Source of the DNA: Hydrogenophilus thiooxidans
Lineage (GTDB): Bacteria > Pseudomonadota > Gammaproteobacteria > Burkholderiales > Rhodocyclaceae
Direction: 5' to 3'
DNA length: 37,519 nt
Assembly: GCF_019049855.1 (NCBI RefSeq)
Contig: NZ_JAHLSY010000019.1
Location: forward strand, 1 to 37,519
Positions 27,309-35,653 of this stretch are shown here, piece by piece. A program made the position numbers and the translations under genes. Below the pieces are notes generated by a model. The model had not been told where the DNA came from and searched no databases. It saw only the letters and a program-made list of their open reading frames with translations. Within the stretch, counting starts at the first letter, position 1. Each line of letters opens with the position of its first letter.

Positions 27309-27344
27309 GGAAAAAAAGCGCCCGAAAAGCGGCGTAATCACGCC
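27309..27344 (-). terminator. Possible weak terminator after fliK
   Basis: At the end of fliK the minus strand reads GGCGTGATTACGCC, a five-base stem over the stop codon. Then GCCGCTTTTCGGGC, an imperfect second stem, is followed two bases later by seven T residues. It could reduce read-through from fliK into fliL. The stems are short and imperfect. Confidence 0.35.
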
Positions 27345-28879
27345 CATGCGTCCAAGGCGTTGCGGCCCACACGAACGGTAGGAGGCAACTGCGGCGGACG
27401 GGACGATTCTGGTCCGGCGGAAAGAGTCGACGTGCTCAGCGCTGATTCGCTCGTCCAGGCGCTCTGAGCGCGTTGTGGGTTTTCCCACGGCGACGAACCG
27501 CCAGGATTACCACCGTTACTGGAAACGCTCGATTGACCGAGCTGAATGCCGGACTGTTGCAAGAGTTCCCTCAGGCGCGGCAACGCCTGGTCGAGCGCAT
27601 CCCGCGCCGCCTGGGTTGCGGCGACGAAATGCGCGGTGAGATGGTCTTGGTTGAGTTGCAACGACACTTCGAGTTTGCCCAAATGGGGCGGATTGAGCTG
27701 CAGTTCCACTTTATGCACCGCTTGTCCCGCGTGCCAGACAAGGCGTTCTGCGGTTTCCATCGCCCATTGGGCAGGCTGGGTCATCGGGGTGTGAATCGTT
27801 TCGAGTGCGGGGCGTGCTGCGGTCGGGGCACCCGCTGTCACGAATGGGACGTCGATCGAGCGACCCGCTGAGCGCGTGAGGGACTCTGCGTTCCCTGAGG
27901 TTTGCGCAAGGCGCTTCTCAAGCCCCAGTTTCTCTTCGATCAGGGGGGGAAGTGCCTCCTGAGTGTCCGCAGAAAGTGGATCGTGTGCCGACAGCGCCTC
28001 TGTCAGCGACTCGGTGCGCGCGCCCGAGCGAGCGTCCGGTTTCAAAAGCGCCGAAGGTGTCGGGGGAGCTATGCCCGCTCCGTTGCTTTGCCGCCATTCC
28101 CGTAACAGTCGCTGCCACAGCGGGGCCTCAGGGGCGTTCGAGGGCAAGGTTGATGCAGTTGCGGTATCGAGGTCGAGGTTCGCGAGCCATTGCGCCAGAC
28201 CGGGGGGCAGCGCAGGTAGGTTGCTAAGCGCCGCAGCCCCTTTGCCGGCTGAGGCGTTTTCTAGGAGCGCCGCAGCCTCACGCCACCCTTGCGTGGCTTC
28301 GTGCGCGTGCAGCAGGGTCTGGAGCCGCTCGCGCCACGCCCGATCGTCGGCAAAGCGTTTCGCTTCCTGCACCGCAAGCGTCGCTTTGTGCGGTTCCAGC
28401 ATTTGCTGGATCTGTCTGAGGAGCGGCGTGGCTTGGGGCGTTTTTGAGTCGGCAAGCGCCGTCAGCAATGCGGCAAGATTCGCCGCACCATCGCTTTGCG
28501 CGGCAAAAAGTGGCGCGTTGGCCGTTGCCGGTGCGTCCTGTGCGGATGGTTCGGTCGATCCCGGTTGCGCGGTGGATTCCTGCTGAACCGTAATCCAGGT
28601 GACGAGCCATTGCGCAAGCGCTTGCGCTAGTTGTGTCGAATCCAGGGTTTCGGGGGCCAGCGCTTCTGCGGGGCCGCTCGATGCGGCCCGGTGGGTGCCG
28701 GCGTTGGCGCCGTGTTCGGCGTTTGGGGTGACGCTCGTGCGTTTCAGGAGTTGCGCAAAAACCGAAAGCACATGTTCCGGGGTGGCTTGGCCAACCCCGC
28801 TTGCGGCGTCACCGGCAGCGTTGCGGTTGCCTGGGCGCACGAGTTGGATGGCAGGGCTTGTGGTGGCAGCGATACTCAT
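27338..28879 (-). CDS. fliK: Flagellar hook-length control protein FliK
   Basis: A 513-residue FliK. The long N-terminal part (about 1-390) is alanine-, glutamine- and proline-rich with little conservation, as expected for the secreted ruler. The conserved hook-length domain (about 395-480) contains VHKVELQLNPPHLGKLEVSL and LNQDHLTAHFVAA, with the core PPHLG motif. The tail is serine- and glycine-rich. FliK measures the hook and switches the export gate to late substrates. Start ATG 28879 overlaps the fliJ stop by four bases. Assignment rests on the C-terminal domain and its place between fliJ and fliL. Confidence 0.92.
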   Translation of the reverse strand: MSIAATTSPAIQLVRPGNRNAAGDAASGVGQATPEHVLSVFAQLLKRTSVTPNAEHGANAGTHRAASSGPAEALAPETLDSTQLAQALAQWLVTWITVQQESTAQPGSTEPSAQDAPATANAPLFAAQSDGAANLAALLTALADSKTPQATPLLRQIQQMLEPHKATLAVQEAKRFADDRAWRERLQTLLHAHEATQGWREAAALLENASAGKGAAALSNLPALPPGLAQWLANLDLDTATASTLPSNAPEAPLWQRLLREWRQSNGAGIAPPTPSALLKPDARSGARTESLTEALSAHDPLSADTQEALPPLIEEKLGLEKRLAQTSGNAESLTRSAGRSIDVPFVTAGAPTAARPALETIHTPMTQPAQWAMETAERLVWHAGQAVHKVELQLNPPHLGKLEVSLQLNQDHLTAHFVAATQAARDALDQALPRLRELLQQSGIQLGQSSVSSNGGNPGGSSPWENPQRAQSAWTSESALSTSTLSAGPESSRPPQLPPTVRVGRNALDAWA

Positions 28880-29337
28880 TGTTCAGGTCCTCCCTCGTTG
28901 GGCACGCGCAGTGCGCGTTGACTTGCCCATTCGTCAAGCAATTTCTGTGCCGCTTTCTCTTCCTGAGCTTTTTGAGCAGCCTCTTGCCGCGCAAGCAACA
29001 GGTCAAACGCTTTGCGTTTGCCCATCGCCGCTTGCCATGCCGCGCGGGCCTCGTCCACTTCTTGCGTGGCGTGCGCCACCGCCTCTGCTTGCAGGTGGAT
29101 CGCTTGATCGAGCCGCGCAAGGAACTGCTGCAGGTTCTGAAGGAGCGCGAATGGGTCGCCACGTTCGAGCGCCTGCCGATATTTTTCATGGTATTCGTCG
29201 CGGAACTGCATCAGCGTTTGCGCTTTCGTTTTGGCTTCGGTGAGCGCCTGGTTCGCGGCGCCGAACCGTTGCGCGGCACGTGTTTCCTCTTCAGCTAAAA
29301 GGTCGCGCAGCGTCGTGAGCGTTTGCCGTTGGGTCAT
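28876..29337 (-). CDS. fliJ: Flagellar export protein FliJ
   Basis: A 153-residue, almost wholly helical, charged protein expected to form an antiparallel coiled coil, the FliJ architecture. Typical segments are [20 protein letters not shown] and [13 protein letters not shown]. FliJ is the central stalk of the flagellar export ATPase, contacting FliI and FlhA. Sequence conservation in FliJ is low, so the call rests on size, composition and its place between fliI and fliK. Both ends overlap their neighbours by four bases (ATGA), implying coupled translation. Confidence 0.9.
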   Translation of the reverse strand: MTQRQTLTTLRDLLAEEETRAAQRFGAANQALTEAKTKAQTLMQFRDEYHEKYRQALERGDPFALLQNLQQFLARLDQAIHLQAEAVAHATQEVDEARAAWQAAMGKRKAFDLLLARQEAAQKAQEEKAAQKLLDEWASQRALRVPNEGGPEQ

Positions 29338-30743
29338 GATGCCAACACCTCAGCCATTTGTTGCACGGAGCTTTCGAATGGTGCGCGCTCCCGCATCCCC
29401 TGCTGCAAGAAGCGAGCCAGTTCCGGTTGTCGCGCGATCGCTTCGTCGAGTTCGGGGTCGTTCCCTTTTTGGTAAGCGCCAACCGAGAGGAGGTCGCGCG
29501 CGTTGCGGTAACGGGACCAGAGCCGTTTGAAACGCGTTGCCAGTTTGAGGTGTTCGGGTGTGACCACTTGCGGCATCGTCCGCGAGATCGATTGGTCGAT
29601 CGCAATGGCTGGGTAGTGCCCTTCGTCGGCGAGCTCGCGGGAGAGCACGATGTGCCCGTCAAGGATGCCGCGCGCGGCGTCGGCAATCGGGTCTTGAAGG
29701 TCGTCGCCTTCGGTGAGAACCGTGTAGAACGCCGTGATCGCGCCTTCGCCTTCTCGCCCTTGGCCAGCGCGCTCCACCAGCGCAGGCAAGCGGGCGAAAA
29801 CCGAAGCAGGATACCCTTTGGTCACCGGCGCTTCACCGATCGACAGCGCGATTTCGCGCTGCGCCATCGCAAACCGGGTGAGTGAGTCCATGATCAAGAG
29901 GACGCGCAGTCCCTGTTCGCGAAACGCCTCTGCGATGGTCGTGGCATAGGTCGCGCCTTGGATGCGCACGAGCGGATTGGCATCGGCGGGTGCGGCGACG
30001 ACCACGGCGCGCGCAAGTCCCTCGGGCCCTAAGATATCGTCGATGAATTCCCGCACTTCCCGACCGCGTTCGCCGATCAATCCGACCACGACGACGTCGG
30101 CGTCCGTGTTCCGGGCCATCATCCCCAACAGGACCGATTTACCGACCCCGGTTCCGGCAAAAAGGCCGATCCGTTGCCCGGAGCCGACGGTGAGCAATCC
30201 GTTGATCGCGCGAATGCCCACGTCGATCGGTTGTGTGATCGGCTTGCGCTCGAGCGGGTTGATCGGGCGGGCGGCAAGCGAGCGGGGAACGACGTCGAGG
30301 AGCGGACCGCGATTGTCGAGGGGGCGGCCGTTACCGTCGACGACCCGGCCCAAGAGCCCAGTGCCGACCGGAAGGTGCTTGGCGCGGTCGGTGCGACGGC
30401 GTTTGGGATGAAGGATGCGGTCGGTACGAAGTGGCAATGGGGGGGGATCGGCAACGGTGATTGCAGCTCCTGGCATCGCGCCGTAGAGGGGTTCGGTGGG
30501 CATGAGGTAGAGCGTCTCGTCACGAAAGCCGACCACTTCGGCTTCCGCGCTGGCTCCATCGGCCAGTGCCACGCGACAGGTGGCGCCAACCGGCAAGCGG
30601 ATCCCCTCTGCTTCGAGGATGAGGCCGCTCACGCGGGTGAGCTTACCGGTTGGGGTAAGTGCCGACGTCGTTTTGACCTCTTCGGTCAAGGTCGCCAGCA
30701 TCTGCGCAAGCGGCGCTGCAAGCTCAATCTTCACGTCTGTCAT
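29334..30743 (-). CDS. fliI: Flagellum-specific ATPase FliI
   Basis: A 469-residue F1-type ATPase. The Walker A motif is [10 protein letters not shown] (196-205). [19 protein letters not shown], the catalytic-glutamate region, and the Walker B strand [20 protein letters not shown] follow. A basic insert, [14 protein letters not shown] (about 112-125), precedes [17 protein letters not shown]. FliI, with FliH and FliJ, promotes entry of flagellar substrates into the export gate. ATG 30743 lies 20 bases inside the end of fliH. The stop overlaps the start of fliJ by four bases. Confidence 0.96.
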   Translation of the reverse strand: MTDVKIELAAPLAQMLATLTEEVKTTSALTPTGKLTRVSGLILEAEGIRLPVGATCRVALADGASAEAEVVGFRDETLYLMPTEPLYGAMPGAAITVADPPPLPLRTDRILHPKRRRTDRAKHLPVGTGLLGRVVDGNGRPLDNRGPLLDVVPRSLAARPINPLERKPITQPIDVGIRAINGLLTVGSGQRIGLFAGTGVGKSVLLGMMARNTDADVVVVGLIGERGREVREFIDDILGPEGLARAVVVAAPADANPLVRIQGATYATTIAEAFREQGLRVLLIMDSLTRFAMAQREIALSIGEAPVTKGYPASVFARLPALVERAGQGREGEGAITAFYTVLTEGDDLQDPIADAARGILDGHIVLSRELADEGHYPAIAIDQSISRTMPQVVTPEHLKLATRFKRLWSRYRNARDLLSVGAYQKGNDPELDEAIARQPELARFLQQGMRERAPFESSVQQMAEVLAS

Positions 30744-31563
30744 CGGAGGGTTCCCAGGTTGCTGCTGTAGGGTAGAGCCGCGACACGATTCGACGCCAAC
30801 GGCTCGCGACCGTGCCGTCGATAAGGAACGAATCGCCCTCTACGCACACGGAGCCGTGGGCGAGTTCCGGATCCGGGACGAAACGGACCGCTTCGGGTGG
30901 GGTGAGGTTTTGGGTCACGAGAGCGTGGTCGTCGGGGTGCAGTTTCACGGTGACGGGGCGGCGTAATTCGGTTTCCAAAATCTGGCGCGTCACGGCAACG
31001 ACCGTCTCGGGTTGGGTTTTGAGGGTTTCCATCACCACCGAACGGGCGATTTCGATCGCGAGCGCCGTGACCGGCTCGGCCAGTTGTTGCGGCAATTGTT
31101 GGGTGGCTTCCGAAAGTTGGGTAACGATTTTCTTAAGCGCATCGGTTTGCGCTTCCCACTGGGACGCCCATTCGGCGTATGCAGCGGCTTTTCCGGCTTC
31201 TTGCCCTTCGGCAAGGCCCGCCGCGTACCCTTCCTGGTGGCCCGCTTCGCGCCCTTCGTTTTCGCCTTGCACGAATCCAGCCGCACGTCCCTCTTCGAAC
31301 CCCGCTTGGTAGCCTTCGCTTTTTCCTTGCGCGAAACCGGCGCGGTAGCCTTCTTCGAACCCCTCCTGGCGCGCCGATTCGATGAGCGCTTCCAGGTCGC
31401 TCGCGGTCGGTAGGGGCGACGAGGAGGGCGTTTCGTCGGACGGGTGCTGGGACGGAGGTTCGGCGGCGCGCTTGCCGGATCGCGCGCCGCGTTCCGGTTC
31501 GTCGAACGAGGGAAGGGGCAGAGGCGGATAGAGGCCGCTTGCTTGGTGGCGTTCGATACCCAT
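30724..31563 (-). CDS. fliH: Flagellar assembly protein FliH
   Basis: A 279-residue FliH, the regulator that binds FliI and docks it on FliN. After a proline- and serine-rich N-terminus, residues 68 to 124 hold 15 glycines at exactly every fourth position, a very regular GxxxG helix. The conserved C-terminal domain (about 140-260) contains [19 protein letters not shown] and [13 protein letters not shown]. The protein starts at ATG 31563, six bases after the fliG stop. Its end overlaps fliI by 20 bases. The glycine run is a known type of FliH feature but is long and unusually perfect here. Confidence 0.94.
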   Translation of the reverse strand: MGIERHQASGLYPPLPLPSFDEPERGARSGKRAAEPPSQHPSDETPSSSPLPTASDLEALIESARQEGFEEGYRAGFAQGKSEGYQAGFEEGRAAGFVQGENEGREAGHQEGYAAGLAEGQEAGKAAAYAEWASQWEAQTDALKKIVTQLSEATQQLPQQLAEPVTALAIEIARSVVMETLKTQPETVVAVTRQILETELRRPVTVKLHPDDHALVTQNLTPPEAVRFVPDPELAHGSVCVEGDSFLIDGTVASRWRRIVSRLYPTAATWEPSDDRRED

Positions 31564-31569
31564 ATGCGA

Positions 31570-32577
31570 TTAGAGGAACCCTTCGTCGCCTCCCTTGCTT
31601 GGGAGCATGATTTGACCCTCTTCGGCAAGGCGCCGCACCACTTTGAGGATCTCTTTTTGTGCCGCTTCGACTTCGGAAACCCGCACCGGCCCCCGACTTT
31701 CGAGGTCTTCGCGCAGCATCTCCGCGGCGCGTTGCGACATGTTTTTGAAGATCTTTTCGCGCAATTCGGGCGATGCGCCTTTGAGTGCCAAAACCAACTG
31801 GTCGTTCGCCACTTCGCGCAACAGTGTCTGGATGCTGCGGTCGTCCACGTCCAGCAGGTTGTCGAAGACGAACATTTCGTCCATGATCCGCTGCGCGAGG
31901 TCGGGGTCGAACTCGCGCACGGCGTCGAGCACTTCGGTTTCGATTTGAGCGCCGACGAAGTTGAGAATTTCGGCAACGTGACGCACGCCGCCAGCGGCTT
32001 TCCCCTTCGCGCTCGACGAGGCGTTGGCGAGCAGCTCCGAAAGGGCTTCGTTGAGCTCTTTGAGCGCCTGCGGTTGCACCCCTTCAAGGGTTGCGATGCG
32101 CAGGATCACGTCGTTGCGCAGCCGTTCCGGGAAGCGCTTGAGGATTTCACCCGCGAAATCGTAGTCGAGATGGACCAGGATGGTTGCGATGATCTGCGGA
32201 TGTTCGTTCTTGATGAGGTCGGCGGCGGTACCAGGGTCGAGCCATTTGAGACTTTCGATCGCCCCTGTGTCGGATCCCTGCAGGATCTTGCCGATGATGT
32301 GGCTCGCTTTGTCGTCCCCGAGCGCCTGGGTGAGCATTTGGCGGATTTGTTCGGGATCGGGTTCGATCGGTGCCCCTTTCTGGAAATGGGCGATCGCTTC
32401 GTCTAGGAGCGCTTCGACCGCTTCCCGGGGTTTGGGGGGCAGCGATGCCATCGCCATCCCCAGGTTCTGCACTTCGCGCGGTCCCAGGTGTTTCAAGACG
32501 GCGGCGGCTTCGGTGGGTCCTAGGGTGACGAGCAACGTGGCCGCTTTTTCGATTGCCGGATTGTCTTTGCCGCTCAT
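31570..32577 (-). CDS. fliG: Flagellar motor switch protein FliG
   Basis: A 335-residue FliG, the normal length. The EHPQ motif of the middle domain sits at residues 125-128 in LIKNEHPQIIATILVHLDYD. The C-terminal torque domain shows IMDEMFVFDNLLDVDDRSIQ and the following charged helices that face the stator. It joins the FliF ring to FliM and FliN and transmits torque. ATG 32577 overlaps the fliF stop by four bases (ATGA), which would help keep the two ring proteins in balance. Confidence 0.97.
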   Translation of the reverse strand: MSGKDNPAIEKAATLLVTLGPTEAAAVLKHLGPREVQNLGMAMASLPPKPREAVEALLDEAIAHFQKGAPIEPDPEQIRQMLTQALGDDKASHIIGKILQGSDTGAIESLKWLDPGTAADLIKNEHPQIIATILVHLDYDFAGEILKRFPERLRNDVILRIATLEGVQPQALKELNEALSELLANASSSAKGKAAGGVRHVAEILNFVGAQIETEVLDAVREFDPDLAQRIMDEMFVFDNLLDVDDRSIQTLLREVANDQLVLALKGASPELREKIFKNMSQRAAEMLREDLESRGPVRVSEVEAAQKEILKVVRRLAEEGQIMLPSKGGDEGFL

Positions 32578-34370
32578 GACTTCTTCTCCTCACCCTCGAG
32601 CCACTCTTTGATCAGGTTGGCCATCAGTTTCGGGTTGGTTTGGGTGAGCTCGCGCAGCGTCGCCAGTTTTTCTTCGAAGGGGTCGGCGGGGGTCAATTGC
32701 GACAGGTGGACGAGGGCATCAGGGGTTTTCCCACCTTCCCCGCCAACCAGGGTGCTACCGGATTGCGCAGTCGGTGCACCACCTTGCGTTTCAGCAGTGG
32801 CGGCACCGCCTGCGGCATGGGAGGCAGCAGCCGTTCCCGCTTCCTCTTCGGTCTTTCCTTCGTCTTTGGGGGGTGCGACCGCGCGGAGCAACGGCCGGAT
32901 CACCCCGAAGTAGATCAGGGTGAGTGCGATGACTACCGTGAGGAAGCGCAAGAGTTCGCGCACGATTTCGAGCATTTCTGGGTCTTCGAGGAGTTTTTGC
33001 CACCACGCGCGGTTGTCGGTCTCGGGTAGATCGGAAAAGAGCACGCCACGAACGGTAATGGTATCACCCCGGTTCGGGTCGAAACCCAACGCACTTTTTA
33101 CCAGTTGTTCCAGTTGTTGCAATTCGGCATCCGACGGGATGACGACCTCTCCCTCTTTCGTCTTTTCCCGTTTCTGGTTGACGACGACCGCAACGGCCAG
33201 TTTCTTGATCGCGCCTTGCGCTTTTTGCACGTGTTCGATGGTGCGATCGAGTTCATAGTTGATCGTTGCGGACCGTTCGCGTTGCACGCCGGTAGCGCTG
33301 CCCGTTGGCGGGACTTCTGGGTTGGTGATCGGGGCGGTGGCAGGCACAGGGGGTTGGTTGGTGAGCGCGCCAGGAACGCCTTGAGGGAGTGCATCGCTGC
33401 CGAATTTTTCGTGGATCTCTTGGCTGCGGATCGCCTGATTCGGCGCAGGGTTGGGGCGGTAGCTCTCAGCGGTGCGTTCGATGCGGTCGAAGTCGAGCTC
33501 CAACGAGACTTCGGCACGGAAATTGGGTTTGCCGACGACGGGCGCCAAGAGCGATTCGATCCGCTCACGGTAGCGGTTTTCGAGTTCGTGCCGATAGGCC
33601 AATTGTTTGGCGCTGAGCGTTTGCGAGAGGGGGTCGGGCGTCATCGTCAACAATTTGCCGTTTTGATCGACGATCGAGACGTCCGCAGGATCCATGTTGG
33701 GAATACTGGAGGCGACCAAGTGGCGGATGCCAGCGATCTGGGTTTCGTCCAGGAAACGTCCAGGGCGGAGGTGGAGTACGACCGACGCCGTCGGTTTTTG
33801 CTGATCGCGCAGAAAACTCGTCCGCTTCGGGATCGCTAGATGGACGCGCGCTTGCGTCACCGCAGCCAGCGTGGCAATCGAGCGGGCGAGTTCGCCTTCG
33901 AGCGCGCGCTGATAATTGACCTGTTCGGCGAATTGGGTGATCCCCAATTTTTGTTGATCGAGCAGCTCGAAGCCCACCGTCCCCCCTTTCGGAAGCCCTT
34001 GCGCGGCAAAGCGCAAGCGCAGTTCATGCACCTGCTGGGCCGGGACCAGGATGGTGCTACCGCCTTGCGCCAATTCGTAAGGAATGTTTTGCTGTTTGAG
34101 CTGTTCGACGATCGCGCCGCCGTCTTGAGGGCTAAGGTTGGAGAAGAGCACGGCTTGGTCGACGGGGCGCGACCAGAGCCAGGCGCCGACCAACATCGCA
34201 AGCGCCAGCGCGAGCGCCGCACCAGCCGCCAGTTTCTGTTGCGGGCTCCACGCAGCGATGCGCGCGACTAAGGGCTGCCACGGGGCAGCTTTCGTTGCCG
34301 CTTCCGGTGTTCCCCCTTGGGCTGCACCGCCAGCCGCATTCAAACCGATTTCAGCGGTCGCTTCGGCCAT
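32574..34370 (-). CDS. fliF: Flagellar MS-ring protein FliF
   Basis: A 598-residue FliF. It has a first membrane helix at about 46-66, then the periplasmic ring-building modules with VLFSNLSPQDGGAIVEQLKQ and RVHLAIPKRTSFLRDQQKPT. A proline-rich region follows, then a second membrane helix at about 472-492 (LTVVIALTLIYFGVIRPLL). The C-terminal FliG-binding peptide includes ELTQTNPKLMANLIKEWLEG. I chose ATG 34370. In-frame GTG 34421 and TTG 34448 would extend it without a ribosome site, and even for the ATG the site is weak (AGGA, 12 bases away). It heads the operon, divergent from fleS; its partner gene fliE lies about 2.7 kb away on the other strand. Confidence 0.95.
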   Translation of the reverse strand: MAEATAEIGLNAAGGAAQGGTPEAATKAAPWQPLVARIAAWSPQQKLAAGAALALALAMLVGAWLWSRPVDQAVLFSNLSPQDGGAIVEQLKQQNIPYELAQGGSTILVPAQQVHELRLRFAAQGLPKGGTVGFELLDQQKLGITQFAEQVNYQRALEGELARSIATLAAVTQARVHLAIPKRTSFLRDQQKPTASVVLHLRPGRFLDETQIAGIRHLVASSIPNMDPADVSIVDQNGKLLTMTPDPLSQTLSAKQLAYRHELENRYRERIESLLAPVVGKPNFRAEVSLELDFDRIERTAESYRPNPAPNQAIRSQEIHEKFGSDALPQGVPGALTNQPPVPATAPITNPEVPPTGSATGVQRERSATINYELDRTIEHVQKAQGAIKKLAVAVVVNQKREKTKEGEVVIPSDAELQQLEQLVKSALGFDPNRGDTITVRGVLFSDLPETDNRAWWQKLLEDPEMLEIVRELLRFLTVVIALTLIYFGVIRPLLRAVAPPKDEGKTEEEAGTAAASHAAGGAATAETQGGAPTAQSGSTLVGGEGGKTPDALVHLSQLTPADPFEEKLATLRELTQTNPKLMANLIKEWLEGEEKKS

Positions 34371-34454
34371 GATCCGTTGGTCCTGTGACGTCTCTTTGTC
34401 ATTATTGTCGTCGACTGCCACGCCCGGCAGCGGGCGAAAAAGCGGCAAAAGTCG

Positions 34455-34471
34455 CCGGCAATTGTTGCCGG
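34455..34471. promoter_or_regulatory. Dyad in the fliF/fleS divergent region (candidate operator)
   Basis: CCGGCAA-TTG-TTGCCGG is a perfect seven-base inverted repeat with a three-base centre. It lies between the divergent fliF and fleS genes, and its right arm overlaps the candidate -35 of fleS. The size and position fit a dimeric regulator site; the regulator is unknown. Confidence 0.45.
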
Positions 34472-34491
34472 AGTGTGCGTTCGGCTACAAT
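34462..34491 (+). promoter_or_regulatory. Candidate fleS promoter
   Basis: TACAAT (34486-34491), five of six matches to the -10 consensus, lies 18 bases after TTGTTG (34462-34467). Transcription would begin near 34498, at the fleS ATG itself (34499). That would give a leaderless message and explain why no ribosome site is visible. Confidence 0.45.
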
Positions 34492-34498
34492 CGCCGAC

Positions 34499-35653
34499 AT
34501 GACACAAGCACCAAGCGCCTTTTCTGTGAAACAGCCGGACGCCGCGGGCATGACACCGGAACAGTTGGCAGCGGCGTTCGCGGAATTCATGCGCGCTTCC
34601 GACCGTCTCACCGCGGCCTATGCCCAGTTGGAGGCGCGCGCCGAGCGGCTCACCGAACGGCTCGACGTCTTGATGCAAGCGTTGCCGGTGGCGGTGGTGG
34701 TGTTGAACGCCGAAGGGGAGGTTGTCGAAGCGAACGAAACGGCACGGCGGTGGTTCGGAACGGCGCTCACAGTGGGAACCGCCTGGCAGTGCTTCGCGCA
34801 GCAATTGCGGCCGACTGAAGCCCCTGACGAGGTCTTGTGGTCGGCACCGGATGTCGAGAGAAGGCTGACGCTCACCTGGTCGCGGCTTCCCGACCAAGGC
34901 GGGGAGCTCGTCGTGGTGCAGGATGTCACCGAGGCCACTCGGCTGCGCGAAGCGATGGCGCGGCAGGAGCGCTTGGCGGCGATGGGGGAGTTGGTTGCCG
35001 GGCTTGCCCACCAGTTGCGAACACCGCTTGCTGCGGCGCTGCTGTTTCTCGATCATTTGACGACACCTGGGCTCGACGAAGCGCGTCGCATTGAACTGGC
35101 GGGGCGGGTCAAGGCACGGTTGCACCGTATGGAGCAATTGATTGCCGACATGCTGATTTTTGCCCGCGGGGGGCTGAAAGCACGAGAGCCGATCGCGCTC
35201 CCCCATCTCTTTGCGCAGTGGTGGTCGAACGTCGAGCCACTGGCGCAGGCGCAAAAAGTCGTGCTCGAACGGTTATTCGCGCCGCAAGCGGACGCACCGG
35301 TAGCGATCGGCGACGAGCGGGCCCTCTTGGGGGCTTTGATCAACTTGGCCGAGAACGCGCTTGCCGTGCAACATGGGCAGGCAGCGGCATGGGTAGGGCT
35401 GGGCGCGCGTGCGACTGCAGACCAGTGGGAAATCGTCGTTGCCGACCATGGTCCCGGTATTCCCGACGCCGTTCGGGCGAGGCTCTTTACCCCCTTTTTT
35501 ACGACGCGTCCCGATGGCACCGGGTTGGGTCTGGCGATCGCGCACGAAGTGGTCACCGCGCACGGCGGAACCATCGAGGTGCGCTCGAAACCGGGCGAAG
35601 GGGCCACTTTTACCGTTCGACTCCCTTGTGCCGTGAGGAGCCGTGATGTCTGA
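34499..35653 (+). CDS. fleS: FleS-type sensor histidine kinase (flagellar two-component system)
   Basis: A 384-residue cytoplasmic kinase with no membrane helix or signal peptide. A helical N-terminus is followed by a PAS-like domain (about 58-150; LPVAVVVLNAEGEVVEANET). The dimerisation/phosphoacceptor segment has H171 in GLAHQLRTPLAAALLFLDHL. The ATPase domain shows NLAENAL, ADHGPGIPDAVRARLFTPFF and GTGLGLAIAHEVVTAHGG. It should phosphorylate the FleR-like regulator encoded by the overlapping next gene. Start ATG 34499 has no ribosome site but coincides with a predicted transcription start. The name follows Pseudomonas FleS/FleR; FlrB is an equivalent. Confidence 0.88.
   Translation: MTQAPSAFSVKQPDAAGMTPEQLAAAFAEFMRASDRLTAAYAQLEARAERLTERLDVLMQALPVAVVVLNAEGEVVEANETARRWFGTALTVGTAWQCFAQQLRPTEAPDEVLWSAPDVERRLTLTWSRLPDQGGELVVVQDVTEATRLREAMARQERLAAMGELVAGLAHQLRTPLAAALLFLDHLTTPGLDEARRIELAGRVKARLHRMEQLIADMLIFARGGLKAREPIALPHLFAQWWSNVEPLAQAQKVVLERLFAPQADAPVAIGDERALLGALINLAENALAVQHGQAAAWVGLGARATADQWEIVVADHGPGIPDAVRARLFTPFFTTRPDGTGLGLAIAHEVVTAHGGTIEVRSKPGEGATFTVRLPCAVRSRDV

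Noticed and set aside
31192-31362. The regular period in the DNA of fliH as a CRISPR-like or satellite array.
   Set aside because: The periodicity is 12 bases from glycine codons within one coding frame, with no conserved repeat or spacer structure.
34371-34470. A sigma-54 promoter for fliF on the minus strand, expected from the neighbouring FleR-type activator.
   Set aside because: TGGCAG and GGCAAC candidates lack a correctly spaced -12 element, so I could not support one.
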